Assembly: GCA_004009845.1 (NCBI GenBank)
Contig: RMBW01000013.1
Coordinates: forward strand, 310,001-374,000
Origin: Davidsoniella eucalypti
Taxonomy: Eukaryota; Ascomycota; Sordariomycetes; Microascales; Ceratocystidaceae
Direction: 5' to 3'
DNA: 64,000 nt
The notes beneath the pieces were generated by a model. It saw only the letters and a list, made by a program, of their open reading frames with translations. It was not told the origin of the DNA and made no database searches. This document shows, piece after piece, positions 1 to 13,457 of the stretch (positions are counted from its first letter, which is position 1; every line of letters starts with the position of its first letter). Position numbers and translations under genes: made by a program.

Positions 1-836
1 CGCCTCAATATCCCCAATTTGAAAAGAAAAAAAAAAGCCGTACCCAAAGCCAATGAACTACCAACCACACCCAAATAGGCAATGATAGCCCGGTAGATTA
101 TGTATGTATATGTAGCTTTTATTGCTGCCATCCATCCCATTCGTTTTGAAAATTTGGGCTAAATATATGCCAAGTTCTGTACCTGGAGACGCTTAATATA
201 GGAGTTTGGTCTGCCTTCATGCCAACGGGAAACACGGCAGTAAGTAGACAACAACAGTGCCACCAATATGCCACCCCGTACGTAAATAGTGAATAGGCAG
301 GTTGACAAGGCTCTGTCACAGAACACAATGTTGTTGTTTCTCGTGTCTTTTGTCACACTAGCACATATGTTAAGAATGCAACAGTGCTATTGGCACAAAA
401 ACAAATCGCGGTGAGTCAACTTGTAAGCGGCATATAAGTGATATATCAAATATGGGTTTGTCTATAATCAAGTCAGCATCAGTTTTATTACTGCTTGTCT
501 GCCTAAGTGGCTTGACAAACACGAAGTCAAATATCTATTGGCGGAAAACCGATCGATATACTTCAACATAGCTGATATAGTATAACTACAGTGCCATATT
601 GGGTTCGATGTAGGATACTGTCCCGAATAGTGCCCCAAGAAGGTTTGTTTATCACAAGTCCCTTTGTTTCCATGACACTGTACGGAATAACAACAAGTTT
701 AGGACGGAGAAAAGTCCGTATGTACAGTATAACATGCACAAAAGTACAAGGAGCAACTAAAGGAATACCCAAAAAAAAAAAAATACTGTTACATGACATT
801 TAGCCTCCTATTACGCCTTTTGTAGATAGGTGTCCT

Positions 837-854
837 AAATGGCATATGCCATTT
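837..854. repeat. 18-bp perfect palindrome
   Basis: AAATGGCATATGCCATTT reads the same on both strands and lies between T- and A-rich flanks. It could be a dimeric protein-binding site or chance. No gene lies close enough to suggest a role. Confidence 0.5.
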
Positions 855-2074
855 TTAGTACACAAAATAGGTTGTTAGTATTAGCAACTTCAAACTCTTA
901 GCCCTCGGCGATTATTATTATTAGTGGTTGGCGTTGTAAATATTGTTCTAAATCCGTAGTCCACCCCGGGGATCATTATTGTTTATGATACATATATTCG
1001 ATCTCGCCTTTGCCTTGCATATTAGCTAGTAAGTAATAGTGCACAGATGTACATATCTGTGTATGGGTCACTTCCGAGTAGTCAACAGCCTGAAAAGGGT
1101 GACTAACATACTTCCTTTTGCTGTGCTTTTTTCCGATAGTTAGTGGCTTTAGGGTGATACTTGAGCTGAAAGTACAGATATAATCCAGGCTGTTCTCAGA
1201 TTCTTGCATATCAGTTGAAATATATGTAATATAGCAGAGACATTTGTCTAATAAGACACAATATGTGACTATTGACACTAAAAGCCCAACCAAAATAGCA
1301 ATCAAAAGTACGCCTAGATGCCCAGGTTAATTGCATTTTTCTTTTGGGGAAACAGGGAATACAAAAGAGAATATGGCTAGCTATCGCCTAATGATACATA
1401 GCATATCATCCTTGCTATTGCTCAAAGTATGAGTGGCATTTGTGATTGTATACTGTACTCAACATATGCACTAGGCAATAGTTACTGTATTCCAGACATC
1501 AGGCAAGCCATGGTCAAGATTACCAGGCACAAAGTTAGTCCAGAGTAAGTGAAAACGCAGGTCTTGTTAGGATCTCCTGGTCAACGAACGATGGCAGAAA
1601 ACGCAGATGATCAAAATAGGAAAATGTATGCTCTAAACTTGATTCCTCTTTCCCGAAACCGCAGGTATTTAGACACAGCAGGTCTTTTTTTTTCCTGTTC
1701 CTTGTTTGATAGTATGTAGGTAGTGATTATCGCCACCTCCGATCAAGGCGGCGTTTGGAATCAGGATGCTGCCCGAGTAAGATTGAGAAAGTAGGAAGGA
1801 AATCAAAGATGAACTCTCTCTCCTTCCATAGGTTGACCAGACCTGGCCAGGCTAGACTAGAAGCCAGGAGGGTAAGCTCCTACATCTGAATCAAACACAC
1901 CCCGTTACTTTCAAGCGGCCTGATCACACATCTTCTGTTTGTGTCTAGGCTCTAGGCGAGTCTAGCAGCTAGTAGAAGTACAAGTAGCAGGTTGTGAATT
2001 ATCGTCTCTTGTCCTGTGCTGAGGAGTATGATCGCCTACGTTGTCAAAGTCATCTTCTTAGCTCTTCTTGAGCC

Positions 2075-2097
2075 TTTTTTTTTTTTTTTTTTTTTTT
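2075..2097. repeat. T23 homopolymer
   Basis: An uninterrupted run of 23 T. I could not find target-site duplications that would make it the reversed poly(A) tail of a retroposon, so it is listed as a simple repeat. Confidence 0.8.
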
Positions 2098-3422
2098 CCC
2101 AAAGAAGAAATGGACATTAAGTTTTGTAGAACTGTCTTCCCTTAGGGCTGGAAGAAGAAGAGGAGTCGAAACAAAGACTAAACCTGTACATCCCTGTATG
2201 AGCTCTGACCGCCCTTGCATTCCTTGGTCTTCTGACTGACTTGTTCCTTTTTGTACCAACGGCAGAATTTTTGTAAGGCACAGCCAGTATGCTAGGCACA
2301 AGTCTAACAACTATAACCAAAGAAAAAACAATTTCACAAAAGACCCCAAGAAGAGATCTCCAGAGATTCGTCTGAGAAATTCTGAAAGATCTCCTTGAAG
2401 TAAGACGGGGGCCATCAGTCTCAGGATAAATCGCATTGTGGCTCGGAAACATTGTCATCGAAGAAGTGCGTGAAGAAAACAAGAGGGATTTTCTTTGTCG
2501 GAGCCTTGAATCGGCAAGATCGTGACAGACCTGGTCTCATGACCTTTGTGCCAGTCTAACTCGTCTGTACTATTCAAGTGGAAGACAGGTTCAAAACATC
2601 ATGGATAAACGACGCACTGACATTCCGAGTACAGCCGTAGCTCGATTTAGATTTAGGGCTATACGGGGAGGATAAGTACACTATCTTACAGTACTAAGAT
2701 TTATAGTAACGTATTTGTCGGGCGTCTGTTAATGCTCCATAAGTAGCGCAGTGTGATTTGGAAAGCGTAACGTTAACGGCATTCGGAGATAATGAGAAGC
2801 CCCGCCATTTTAGCTGATACAACACATGTAGAGTACATATCTGTTATTTATCGGTACAAGTGCCAGAAAACAGGGTTAAGAAGTGCCTTTTCTCTTTGCC
2901 TTTTTGGTCCTCGACATGCAGCAGCTATCCATATACTCGGTTTCTCTCGTTATGAAAATATAACTTGAACAGGTAATGTCTATCGACATATTGCCCTGTC
3001 TAGCTTTTGTATGCTGTACTATTTGGGAAATGATTGCCGGGAATTGGCCCAAGAGCCTACAATGACTCTCGATACATACATTAGACACACTACCGTAGAT
3101 ATTTCCACATTACCTCCGGGAGCCTAAGCTTGCCGGCCTTTGAGTGTAAATCCAGTGCTAGTACCAGTAGTAACATTTATGATGTGCTGCCATTAATCAT
3201 GAGAAGCCCCTAGTTCCCTGTCACTGCATGCATAAAATGAGTGGGAAAACTAGGAGTGGAAAGACGAAAAAAAAAAAAGAAGAAAAGATCAGAAGAAACC
3301 AGAGTGCTTGACCTCACCGCCTCGGCAAGCACTTCCTCCTTTTCTTCCCTCAATGGACCATATATCTCGGTCTACGTGATATCGTGTCCCGTAGAACACC
3401 ACCTACAACCGAAAACCGTAGA

Positions 3423-3453
3423 TAGTTCCAGTATGTTCCAATATGTTCCAATA
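3423..3453. repeat. 10-bp tandem repeat, three units
   Basis: Three units close to ATGTTCCAAT follow each other; the first is slightly diverged. This is a short minisatellite with no visible function. Confidence 0.6.
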
Positions 3454-6400
3454 GGCCAATATCGCCGGTCCAGACCATCGGGCCTGGACCGAACTCAGCA
3501 GCTGCAAGTTAAGACTTCGTCAACAAAGCAACGTGTATCCAAGACCAGATTTTGGGTTCTAGGCACAACCTTCCCGGCAAACCCCAAGAATATGATCATG
3601 TGATTAGGAATCTGGCTTAATCTAGACCCCGCAGCAACCAATTGCTACATTATAACAGGCCGCATAACATACCTAAGCACGATATTTGTTTTTTTCTTTC
3701 CCAATCAAAGAGAAAAGAAAAGAAATAGGAGCAGCCAACGTGGGAAAGACAGCCAGTGCGTCTTCCAACCGTTCGATGTCGAAGACGGATTGATCCAGAC
3801 CGTCGTGGAACTGTAGCATTTTCAACAGAGCTCGTTGAGGGCGAATCTGGCCCGTTCTGAGGGCATCTCCATGGTGGCCACTGTGAAGGAAACTGCTACC
3901 ACATAATGTATATACTTACTTACAGCTTGTTGCCCGTGCACATGACCAAAGATGAAGTATCAAAGCGGGAGGCCTTGAGTATTTTTTTATATTATTTACT
4001 CTGATCTTCATTTTCCCTCGAGGAAGTTGTAAGAGTCGTGTTAAGGATACCAAGTACCAACTAATAGCAATCTGTAATGTGCCTTGTCATTAGTAAACAA
4101 AGAAAAACAAGACAGAATGGGTTACCAAGTACACTGTCTGTATATCTATGCCAGAAATATTTCGTCTCGCTTAGAATCCTCTCTTGTTGTCCCCCTCCCT
4201 TAGTTTTCATAAGGTGTGGCTCCAGCTCATGAACATAACGAATATTTCCTTCCTTAGCCCTAGCCTTAGCCAGCTTGGCTGCATTCTCTCTTCTACTAAT
4301 GTCCTTTGCCTCATGGCACACTGCAACCCAGCGAACAAGGAGGGCCAAGCTTACTTCAGGCTTCCGTATGATAGGAGCAAATAATGTAAGATTTTTTTTC
4401 TTCTTCCTGTTACCTTGTTAGCTCCATCATTCCCAAAGTCTGGTAATACGTAAAGGATGTAGAAAAGTTAATATTGGGCCGGGGGTTCTTCAAAAAATTC
4501 GGTGTTGTCTCTTTTTTTTGTTTGTTCTCTGTAGCTCAACCACAATAGTAAATTCCAGCTACTCGGGTGCGCACAAAGAAGTGCAAAATAAAGGTATTTC
4601 TCGATGCTAGATCCCAGCCTATATGCATATGTTAGGGCAGTGTATCATTTGAAAAGCAAGATGTGCGTAAGGCAAGAGAGCCAAGAGCCCAAAGGTTCCC
4701 AATATGTCGGTCAACGGTTGACTTGTGCATTTTTTATTTTTTTTTCTCTACTAATACAATACCCGTTCTGCTAACCTCACAACAGGGCCGTTCCTAGTCT
4801 AGTATATTTGCCACACAATTATATTCTGATCCTCCTTTCACAGACCTCAAGCAAGCACTATTCACCCAATGATCTATAGCGAATCTCGATACTTGTCCCA
4901 GGGAGATGGATAACAAGTTACAGGGAGTTCTTGGACGGAGAAAATACACAAAGGGCCGCCAATAAAATAGAGCGGTCACAACTTGTCTAGCTTGTCATTC
5001 GGAGACAGAACAGGTCAGGAGATGATATTTAATGATAATAAAAACAGCTTAGACGAAAAAAGGGATATGTTGAGCTGGCTTTGATCCAGCCAGATCACCG
5101 CACCGACCAAACGACTCACCTCTCTTAGCTTGGGTGCTACATGCCTTATGGAAAAGAAGGAAAAAGCTCTGCATATTGAATTTTATGTACACGTACAACT
5201 AGTTAGGCTGACATGGACAGGATACCTTCATTGTCTTTCCTTTTCTTTACCCACACGCTGTTTCATTTCCCGTAATCCTGATTCTGCTATGTGTGCTTTT
5301 TTGTCCTTTATTCTGTTGCAGTGTTAATTTCACTATCAAGCATCCACTTAACGTGCAGCAAAACGCAGCGTTTAGGTAGGGAAGCGAGGTGTTGAGATAT
5401 CAATACGAGTGACCCTATCTAACTAAAGATGGCCGACTCACAAGTGAAGGCCCGTGATATATTTCGTTACATGTGAAGATGAGAAACCCAAACCAAGCAA
5501 AGTCAAAGAGGCTTTACAGGCAAGCAACAACCCGGGAAGATCCAGTAGAGATGATCTGTGCGCTTTCCTGCTTGTTCTTCTGTGGCCTTCTCGAAGCTCC
5601 CAAAGCGAGCCCTGTTCTCATTAGGGGATTTCTGCCAGGTGTTAGGGTTTATGATACGGTAACCCTATGTGATGCTACACTTTTGTGATAATCTGTTTTT
5701 CCGAAATTGAGAAAAAGGAAGCTTTTTGCTAAGAAAAGCACAAGAGTCCTTCTAGCCAAGTCATACTTTGCTTGCATTGCTGACAGAAATTCAAAAAGAG
5801 CTAATGACTAGTAAATACCCCTTTGGCGTATTTTGGCTTGCCTGAGAAGTGAGACTCCTTTTCCATGCTACACAGAGTTGTATCAAGAAGAAAAAAAAAC
5901 AGCCAATAGCGGGCGTATTAATTTTTTCACCTATTATGCTTTCCTTTGCTTCTTTTCTCCGAGGACAACTACCACCACTACCTATTTCACTAGTGCTGTT
6001 TGATAGGGATGAAGTAAAGGACAAAATAATTTGAGGCGCCCCATTGCTGCAGATCAACTAGTTTGGCTTGTAAGCTTAATCCCAGTAGCAGAGAATAGAA
6101 AGACAAACAAGTCAAGCCGTCCAAAAATACATTCATATGGAGACAGGGAAGAAAGGGAGAGAGCACGAAGAAGAGAATACGGGGAGCCTTGGAAATAGGG
6201 CTGTCCGCTGTTGGGATGGGGCATACCAAGAGGAAGGATAGCCGTTATTGCCAGTCTTCAAACGTGCCCAAGGTCCGAGTTAAGGAAGAATCAAGACAAG
6301 CGGTGTTTGTACGAGTTTGTTATAGCCACATACCAACAAACGGCTTTTACGGGTGCCCTGAGTTGGCGCCAAAGAGAGTACGAGAACGTGGAAAATAGCA

Positions 6401-9400
6401 CGATTCGGGGCGGTCGGACAATAAACTAGACTTGCTTCAAAGGCACTTACAAGCGATGTATATTTTTATTACAGGAGGTATTCCAGGAACAGGCAAAGCA
6501 CTAGAGAGCCCATTGACGGCCTAAAAAACATAAAACTTCAAGTAGACGGAAGAGACGACAAGTCTAAGAAAAGCCCTGACTAGTTAGTTATAGAACAGGA
6601 ATAGAATAGAAAGAAAGGTGCCTCATCAGGATAAGTCTATGGTACACCAATAAAAGCTCAGTACCGCAAAGATCGTCCGCTATGCCCCAAAAACAGCACA
6701 TCGATGTTACAGAATTATCGAGGACAGGGCAGGCTCGAAAAACTGCTTACATGAACAAAGGCTGGCTTAGTAGAAGGGTATTATTACACCGGCACACCAA
6801 CGCACCAATAACGGCGTCTCTGTAGCACGAGTGATGACCGCAAGGAATAGCCGGGAGGATATACAAAAGGAAGGAAATGTTTACATAGCTCTGTTTCTTC
6901 GGTGATGGACAAGTAGGCTGAGCCAGAGACCCTGATAGGGCAACAAAGAAGCTTGAGCCATGATGATAACGCATAAAAAAAGACCCAAAGGAAAGATCAG
7001 AAAACGACGCACCGGCGTGCTGGGACCTATAAGCCGGTGTCATGGTTGAAGCCTGACTAATCGGGACGAGTATATGCTGTAAGGCTGTCGCAAGGCAACC
7101 AGCAATATACGGGGTTTTGGTGATATACGACAAGGAATATGGGGTGTAAACGGGCCCTGGCTTGCTAGGAATTGGGGCTGTGAGCATGGCGACGGACACT
7201 GATAGATTCCTTTCGTCCTTGAAGTCCACGGAATGTATGAGCGGCCCGGGAAAGAAGTCTAACAGTAACAGCACTAGCTAAACGACCTAAAGATGCTGCA
7301 AGTAGACATGTTCGTGTCGTATAAGTCGATTGGTACTGTGTCTATTTACTCCCTAGTTTAGGGCCTCCAAGCCTATATATCCGATACGCGCTACTGTTGG
7401 CAGTCTGTCATCTATCTGTTGGTAAGAACCGCTTTTGGCAACTCTAATTTTTTGTAAATCTGTACTTTATACTGAAATGTCTATCCACACATGGAAATAT
7501 ATCGGTATTCCTCATTACCGTGAACCGACAGCTAAGACAGACATTCCAGAACATTGAAGAGAACAAACAGCCCATAGTCGTATATTTCGCGTAGAAGGTA
7601 CCGGCCAAGCCCATTCAGTTCTCTCTTGGCCTTCCCTAGGACCCTAGAATCTTGGTTCGATCTATGTATAATCTTCTCTCGATTTCTTCCAACAGTGCTT
7701 CCCTGGTATGCTGTGATATATCAATCGAGGGGAAGGGCGAGCAAATCCTGGGCCGCCGTGGCCGAAAGATAAAACATTTGGCAGTAGACGCGGAAAAGCA
7801 AGACGTTGCTGGAGGAAAAAAAGGAGACGTGGATAGTTGGTATATCACTTATTACCTGTGGACAGCAAGAAAGAACAAGAATGGTCCAAACGCGAGAGCG
7901 AAACGTAAACTTGAAGGCTACCGGCGGTAGCGGAAGACGCTCGAGCCAGCGTTTTCAAGAGAAGATATACAAACACCGCGTGTCAAGACTAGGAAGAGGG
8001 AGAGAGGCAAGTGAAGCGAACTTCCAAGGAAGAGACTTGCTATAGCGACTGAGTTGGCGGGAGCAAAAGGTGTCCTGGGTTGTATTGAAACAAGGAAAGG
8101 ACGACGACTATAGGAAGCAAACTTTGTAAGTTTGTACAGGCCAGCTTGTTTTACTATGGGTTCTATGGAATAGTTGGCTGGAACTTGCCCTTTTTTCGAC
8201 CTATCGTTATGCTTGGGATTTCACATGTTTGGAACATAGTTGAGGCCAGAATGCGACTAGCAAGTTACTGACTGAAAACTTAGCGCTGTATGGGGTTTTT
8301 CTTGCATGATTCCATGTGTTAAAAGTCCAAGTCGGGCCTCTTTATGCAGAGAAATCTAGGCAGAAAAATAACAAAAAAGTGGCCGGCCAGCTAGTGAATT
8401 ATGAGGCCCAACAAACCTTTGAAGTTGAATCTGTAGTTATGTAAGAGCAAAAAGCGCAATAAAATATTGTATGCACGTCAGCACTCAGCCCTGCTATTTG
8501 CGGATAACAAAAAGAGAGAAAATGGTACAAAGAAAAGAACTGCTTCACCGAGTATTGTACATCCGTTCCGACACAGCGGGTAAATTTTTGAGGTAGCAGT
8601 GACTGCCTGAACGTTTGCTTGCTTTCTATGAAAAAAAAGATGAAAAAAACCTAGCCGTTCATGCTAAGCCACCATATCCCGATGTTTTAGTTTGTCCGTT
8701 TTTTTTTCTTTCTGGCGGGAGGACTCGATAACGGGAAGAAAGAAGTATACATATATATCTTTTAAAAGAAAAGCAAACCATGTTCCAAGTTAACGTTCCA
8801 CGTTTTGCTCCTGGAGGAATAGAAAACGCTGAATCTAAGCAAGCAAATAACAAACTGGAAGAGTAGAAAGACTTAGGAGTCCTTTTGTATCATAATCGCT
8901 TCAAAACACCTAATAAACGTTGCTGGTTATATGACAAAGGGGGGCCTGTACATGGCCAAGTCCAGGCGCTAGAGCAAGAATAGAATATGCAGAGTGCTCT
9001 GAGTCCATCCACACGCATGCTTTTGGCCTTTACGTGCCTTTTACATCCTGATGTCAAACAGAGACTCGAAGGATCCAACTCTCACGATCTTTCACGCCTT
9101 TTTACAAGCTACTGGTAATATAGTCAAAACACAGCAAGGCTCTGGGACCCGGCATGCTCGGCATATTTGTGCCTCATAGACGTAGATTCTCCGACGTAGG
9201 CTCTGACATCTTATTCGCCTATCTGAATTATACGCTTGAAGCGTGGTCCGAAAATGGATAAACCTCTCCTAGTGCGGGTTAGCTTGGAAGCAGACGAAGA
9301 CAAAAAAAAAACGTAACCCTTGATTTGAAAATCTGTGCCTCTCGCCAACTTCTTTGGCTTAGCCGATCGAACCCATTTTCCCACTAGGATAAGAATAGGA

Positions 9401-10049
9401 ATAGCAAGTAAACTCTATGCCAGGAAAATACGACTGTAGACCGGATGGCAGCCGTTAGAAATCGAACCTTTTAGATGAGGGAGGGTCTATTCTCGTTGGT
9501 CCAACTGAATAATCCTGCTTTTGCGTCTTGCCTGTTACAGAAGTCTGAGGGTTGCTTGCTAAGAAAGGCAGAACCAACAGCAAAGGGTCTTTTTTTTTCT
9601 TGTTCTTGTTTTCTACCTTCACCCTGCATCTACACAGTAGCATTGTCATCTTTCAGCAAATTTCTTGTCAATAAAACCCCGCCTCATGTACTCCGAATGC
9701 TCCTTCATCTCGCGCGATTGCTATGCTATGTATTTTTCATAATAATGGGATATATGCATGTACTAAGGAACTTCTCTATATAGTAGTAGTAGACACGGAC
9801 TCTACGGTACCAGACGACCCTTATACTACAGTACAGATACGTACACAAGAACGGAACAGAAAGACGGTGCTAGTACTCTGTCGTGTTGGCTACAAGCGGA
9901 CCCGTGCTGTTGAACTGAGAGACTATGCTGGCTAGCTACCGTTTCCGTTACTACTACTATGTGTCTTGTCTCTTGGCGTTGCATTGCCATTCAAGTCTGC
10001 AGCTGGGCGTGACCATGGACGCACATACAGCACATATCTGCAGTTTCTA

Positions 10050-10065
10050 TGCCGTTTGTAGATGA
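10050..10065. repeat. Target-site duplication, low-coordinate copy, retroposon A
   Basis: TGCCGTTTGTAGATGA is repeated exactly at 11190-11205. The two copies bound a 1.12-kb block that is GC-richer than its surroundings. Sixteen exact bases at exactly the edges of a block shared with a second locus fit a target-site duplication made by target-primed reverse transcription. Confidence 0.75.
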
Positions 10066-10088
10066 TTTGTATTTGTATTTGTATTTGT
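10066..10088 (-). repeat. Tandem 3' tail of retroposon A
   Basis: On the plus strand the hexamer ATTTGT is repeated about four times directly after the duplication. Read on the minus strand this is an ACAAAT tail at the element's 3' end, as found in non-LTR elements with simple-repeat tails instead of poly(A). Confidence 0.7.
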
Positions 10089-11189
10089 TATTATTAACGA
10101 GCGCGGGGGAGTCGAGCCAATAAAATTGGGACGCGGCTCCCACCCATCACCATAAGGGACATGCGCACGGTGTCTATCTACTAACTACTTGTGTACCTAG
10201 CTTCTAAACACAGGGTGTGGCCCTGTATAACCCTAGTGGTTATAGAGGGAACCATCACTGGGGGTTGTGACTGGAGTCACTGTTACAGTGTAACGAATTG
10301 TCAGAACGGTGGGCGCTGTGCAGCGGAGTCCCCACCTAAAGGAGACCGAAGAGGACACAAGTCTTCAAGAAAATGTGTCTTTCGGAGGAAGGTTGAAAGC
10401 CGAAGCGCACCCAGCGGAGTCCCAAGAACAAAGTCCAGAGTTCCGAGGCTGCGGTTGCGACCATCTGTGCCGGGCTATGGGGCACCTTGTAAAATGTGTG
10501 GGCTCTCTGGGAGCCCACAGGCACACGAGACATGTGCATCAGTGCTGGAACTTAACGTGATAGGCTTGAAGTCGCCATGTTTAGTTCCCCACTGTAAGAA
10601 CCCAAGATGCCGTCTATCAAGACGACCCTTGGGCCATGGCTCCGGTTCCCCAAGGGGATGGAGCTACTCTCAAACGACATCACCCAAGCCCTAAGTGGGG
10701 CTACCATCCACGTCATCAGGTGACCGCACCATCCGACGCGCCTCCAAGGCTGGTGATCGAGTGTCGAAAGAGGAAAATTGGCGTAGTCGAGTCGGGTGCG
10801 ATGGTAGAGGCACAGCGACAAGACTCCCGCGCCGCGGGTTGGGCTTCCGGAACCTTCAAAAATAGGTAGCCCTTCGAGTATGAGTGTGTCTCCCTGAGCT
10901 TTGTAGTGTAGTGACTCGGGAGACCAGCAATCGCGAGAGAGTGTGGTGAAAAGGGGCGATTGTTGGTGAGAACATCCCTCGAGAGAGGAAAAATCGGGCT
11001 CAAGGCCTCATAACTCGATGCATCAATGAAGACAAGTGTCTAAAAGATAAAAGAATGGACAGCAGCATTGGGAATATGTGCTGGTCGCTCTTAAAAACCC
11101 ACGACGAAGGGGAAAGATTCGTCTTTGGACGGAGGGGGAGGTACTCGAACTCAAAGGTACCCCCCCGAGGGTTGTAGGAGGGAAGGTTT
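10066..11189 (-). mobile_element. Non-LTR retroposon copy A (1.12 kb)
   Basis: This GC-richer block is read on the minus strand. Its 5' end is AAACCTTCC at 11189 and its 3' end is a tandem tail of ACAAAT-type units at 10066-10088. Exact 16-bp duplications flank it. The first 350 or so bases match the plus-strand element at 59668, which starts with the same AAACCTTCC and has its own 17-bp duplication. The 3' 170 bases also resemble that copy's end, so both termini are defined twice. The middle 0.6 kb is present only here. No reverse transcriptase is visible, so it is probably non-autonomous (SINE-like or LINE-derived). A B-box-like AGTTCGAGTAC lies about 45 bases from the 5' end, but no A box is clear. 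Family name unknown. Confidence 0.75.
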
Positions 11190-11205
11190 TGCCGTTTGTA
11201 GATGA
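11190..11205. repeat. Target-site duplication, high-coordinate copy, retroposon A
   Basis: Identical to 10050-10065. The element's 5' end AAACC starts on the very next base when read on the minus strand. Confidence 0.75.
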
Positions 11206-13280
11206 CTGGTACTTGACTACGTGCGTATGAAGGAGATATGCGTGGCTGCAGCTCGACAAATGTGAATAGCTTCTCTGCTGCCGCCACGGTGCTCTTTTCT
11301 CTACTGAAGCCAATATCCTAGAGTGTTCATGTTGTCTTCTGGTGAAGAAACATAATGCTACTACCTTTTTTGGCTGATTTCAGTCTTAGTAAGTGGCTTG
11401 ACTAGTGGTCCGAGTGGTAAGATAATAATAAAACTTCTGCACTGTACGCATCTACATCTGCATCTGGCCTAAAGCAGTATATGTGATCGACGATGCGGGC
11501 AATTTGCTATTATGGTAAACTGAAAGAAGGCGAGTAAATATGGAAAGACAAAAAAAAAAAAAAAAAAGGCGAGGTTGGATCATATGAACAAACCTCCGTA
11601 TCAAGACACGGGTGACGATGTGCATATGTAGTAGATATACGAGAAGACTTGGCGGCACGGGCGGAAAATCAAAAGTTAACAGGTATTGATATCTTTGACT
11701 TGTACGGCGACTTATCGTTAGTCTTTGGCTTATGATATAGCAACGGCCGGCCTGAAGCGTCTAGATTACCTCTAAAGTCGACCAAGGGCCGCTTCATATA
11801 CATACTAATAAGTGTTAGCTAGTCAAGCGCCGTGTCATTTTCGCTGGCTTGCTAGTGCTTTTTTCATGATTTATGTAGCTGAGCTAAGCAACCTTTGGAA
11901 TTTCAACATACTGGGCGATCAGACGATGTCTGCAGATTGCCTTGGATCCGTGATTGTAATTGTTATTGTGAACAAGCCACTGTCTTTCTTCTTTATTGTG
12001 CCTAAATATCACCGCTTTTTGACGTATGTCTAGCACTGTTTATGTTATTCCCATTAACTGATGAGGCCGGAGGAAAACATATTTGTTGGCTAGTGATTTA
12101 TTGGAAAAAAGAAAAAGAAAAAGAAGAAAAAAAAACTTACGTAACCTGCAAGGGCAATCTGAGGTATTCCAATCCGCCAGATAATCGAGAAATAATCATC
12201 AGGCACTGGCAAGTGAAGTACACAAGGGATACTGGGTCCAAGCACAAAGACACGCAGATAGACATACGGACAAACGCCATGTCTACTATGTACCTAGTCA
12301 AGTACAGTAATGATACCACAGATATTGTTATCTCTTTAGTGCTGTTGGCTGCTATCGTCATAATTTGTTTGGTTCTCATCTCAAGCGCCCACTCCCTCGT
12401 CCAACAACTACAGATACATACATACATATACAGTTTATTACATGATGTGCACATGTTGTCCCTGCATACAGCCACTGTCACTCGACTACTATATTGACGT
12501 TCGAACATCAGAACAGCGTGTCTTGGCCTCAGAGCGACCCAACACGTCCGCATAAAGGCTGCGCGTATCGCGGTACAGCTATTTTTTTGTTATTTTTTTT
12601 ATATCATCTTAAAACCAAAGGAGCCAATATTGAGATATGCTACTAGTAAGAGAGCAAAACACATATATGTGGACGGGGAATAGGCACTAGTTACGTGGGC
12701 CATGATACATATCACTACTATTATCACATCTATGTGCTCTTTTGCGGAAATGCCATGTTGTAAGTTGATCCGTCATTGAAAATAAAAGAAGCCACAGCGT
12801 GGCGAATCCAGTTGGGTATCAGATAACGCCTTTTTACTTTGCATTTTTTGCCTTGGGCATCAAAATATGGAAAACCAAGACACAAAAGCACAACTGACAA
12901 GGTACGTACATGTACGAACTGAAATGTCCAATATTTTGCCAGTATTCATGCAAGGCAAACGTACATAAGTTGCTGATATCTTTTATACAAGCACATATTT
13001 TACATAAAGATAAAATCATAATTCAAGCTGTATGTAACCCTTATATAGGTAACCCTACCACTACCAAATACGTTTGACACAGAGCCTACTTTACATGAAC
13101 GATGAACTACATAGCTGTGCTTGAAAGTAGCTAATTTTACACACTTCGGTCATGAACTACCAAAGAGCATAATAAGAGGATAAGAAAAGAACTTCACCTT
13201 CATGAACGATAGCTACCAGCATCACGTTGATGTGTTTCAAGTTTTTCCAGCCCTAAAAGAAAACTTGTTCAGTCTACTAA
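11206..13280. other. Intergenic stretch
   Basis: AT-moderate DNA with overlapping open frames on both strands at 12.04-12.55 kb, none with codon bias or a recognisable motif. An 18-base A run lies at 11550-11567. No element ends were seen. Confidence 0.55.
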
Positions 13281-13457
13281 GGCTGCGATGTCTTCTCGCT
13301 CTATCCTCGCCGTGCTGGTTTGAGCTTCGAGGAAGGGGCCCAGGCGAAAGAATAGCTACAAGATGTAGCAGAAGATGCCAAAAACGGCGATCCTGCAATC
13401 CAGCTCATCCATGCAATGCTGGGAATAGAGGAAAAAAAGAATCGGAAACTCCAATAG
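13281..13457 (+). pseudogene. Coding relic of unknown family, one in-frame stop
   Basis: A frame of 58 sense codons is interrupted only by TAG at 13353-13355. The second half reads like a real helix-rich protein, for example AEDAKNGDPAIQLIHAM followed by a Lys/Glu-rich end. No splice donor or acceptor pair removes the stop cleanly, so a decayed gene fragment is more likely than an active exon. I do not recognise the family. Chance is possible because the frame is short. The adjacent candidate exon at 13788 is on the same strand, but no donor linking the two was found. Confidence 0.25.

Larger units (their letters stand above)
1..10049. other. Intergenic stretch, no convincing gene
   Basis: About 10 kb in which no frame combines good length, codon bias and a recognisable motif. 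The longest open frame, 175 codons on the minus strand at 6747-7274, has mixed codon use and no domain I recognise. The stretch holds homopolymer runs, one perfect palindrome and a short tandem repeat, listed separately. I see no tRNA or transposon ends here, although old degraded copies could escape a reading by eye. Confidence 0.6.

Noticed and set aside
6747..7274. 175-codon minus-strand open frame
   Set aside because: Longest frame in the first 10 kb, but codon use is mixed, no domain or signal peptide is evident, and a frame of this size can arise by chance in 64 kb read on six frames.
10191..10694. Plus-strand 167-codon frame with Cys/His pattern resembling a zinc knuckle
   Set aside because: The CxxC and GHxxxC pieces lie in different frames and on the strand opposite to the orientation shown by the retroposon's tail and 5' end. 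Treated as antisense noise in a GC-richer element.
12042..12553. Overlapping 151- and 138-codon frames on opposite strands
   Set aside because: Neither strand shows codon bias or a motif; opposite-strand overlap of this kind is typical of non-coding DNA.
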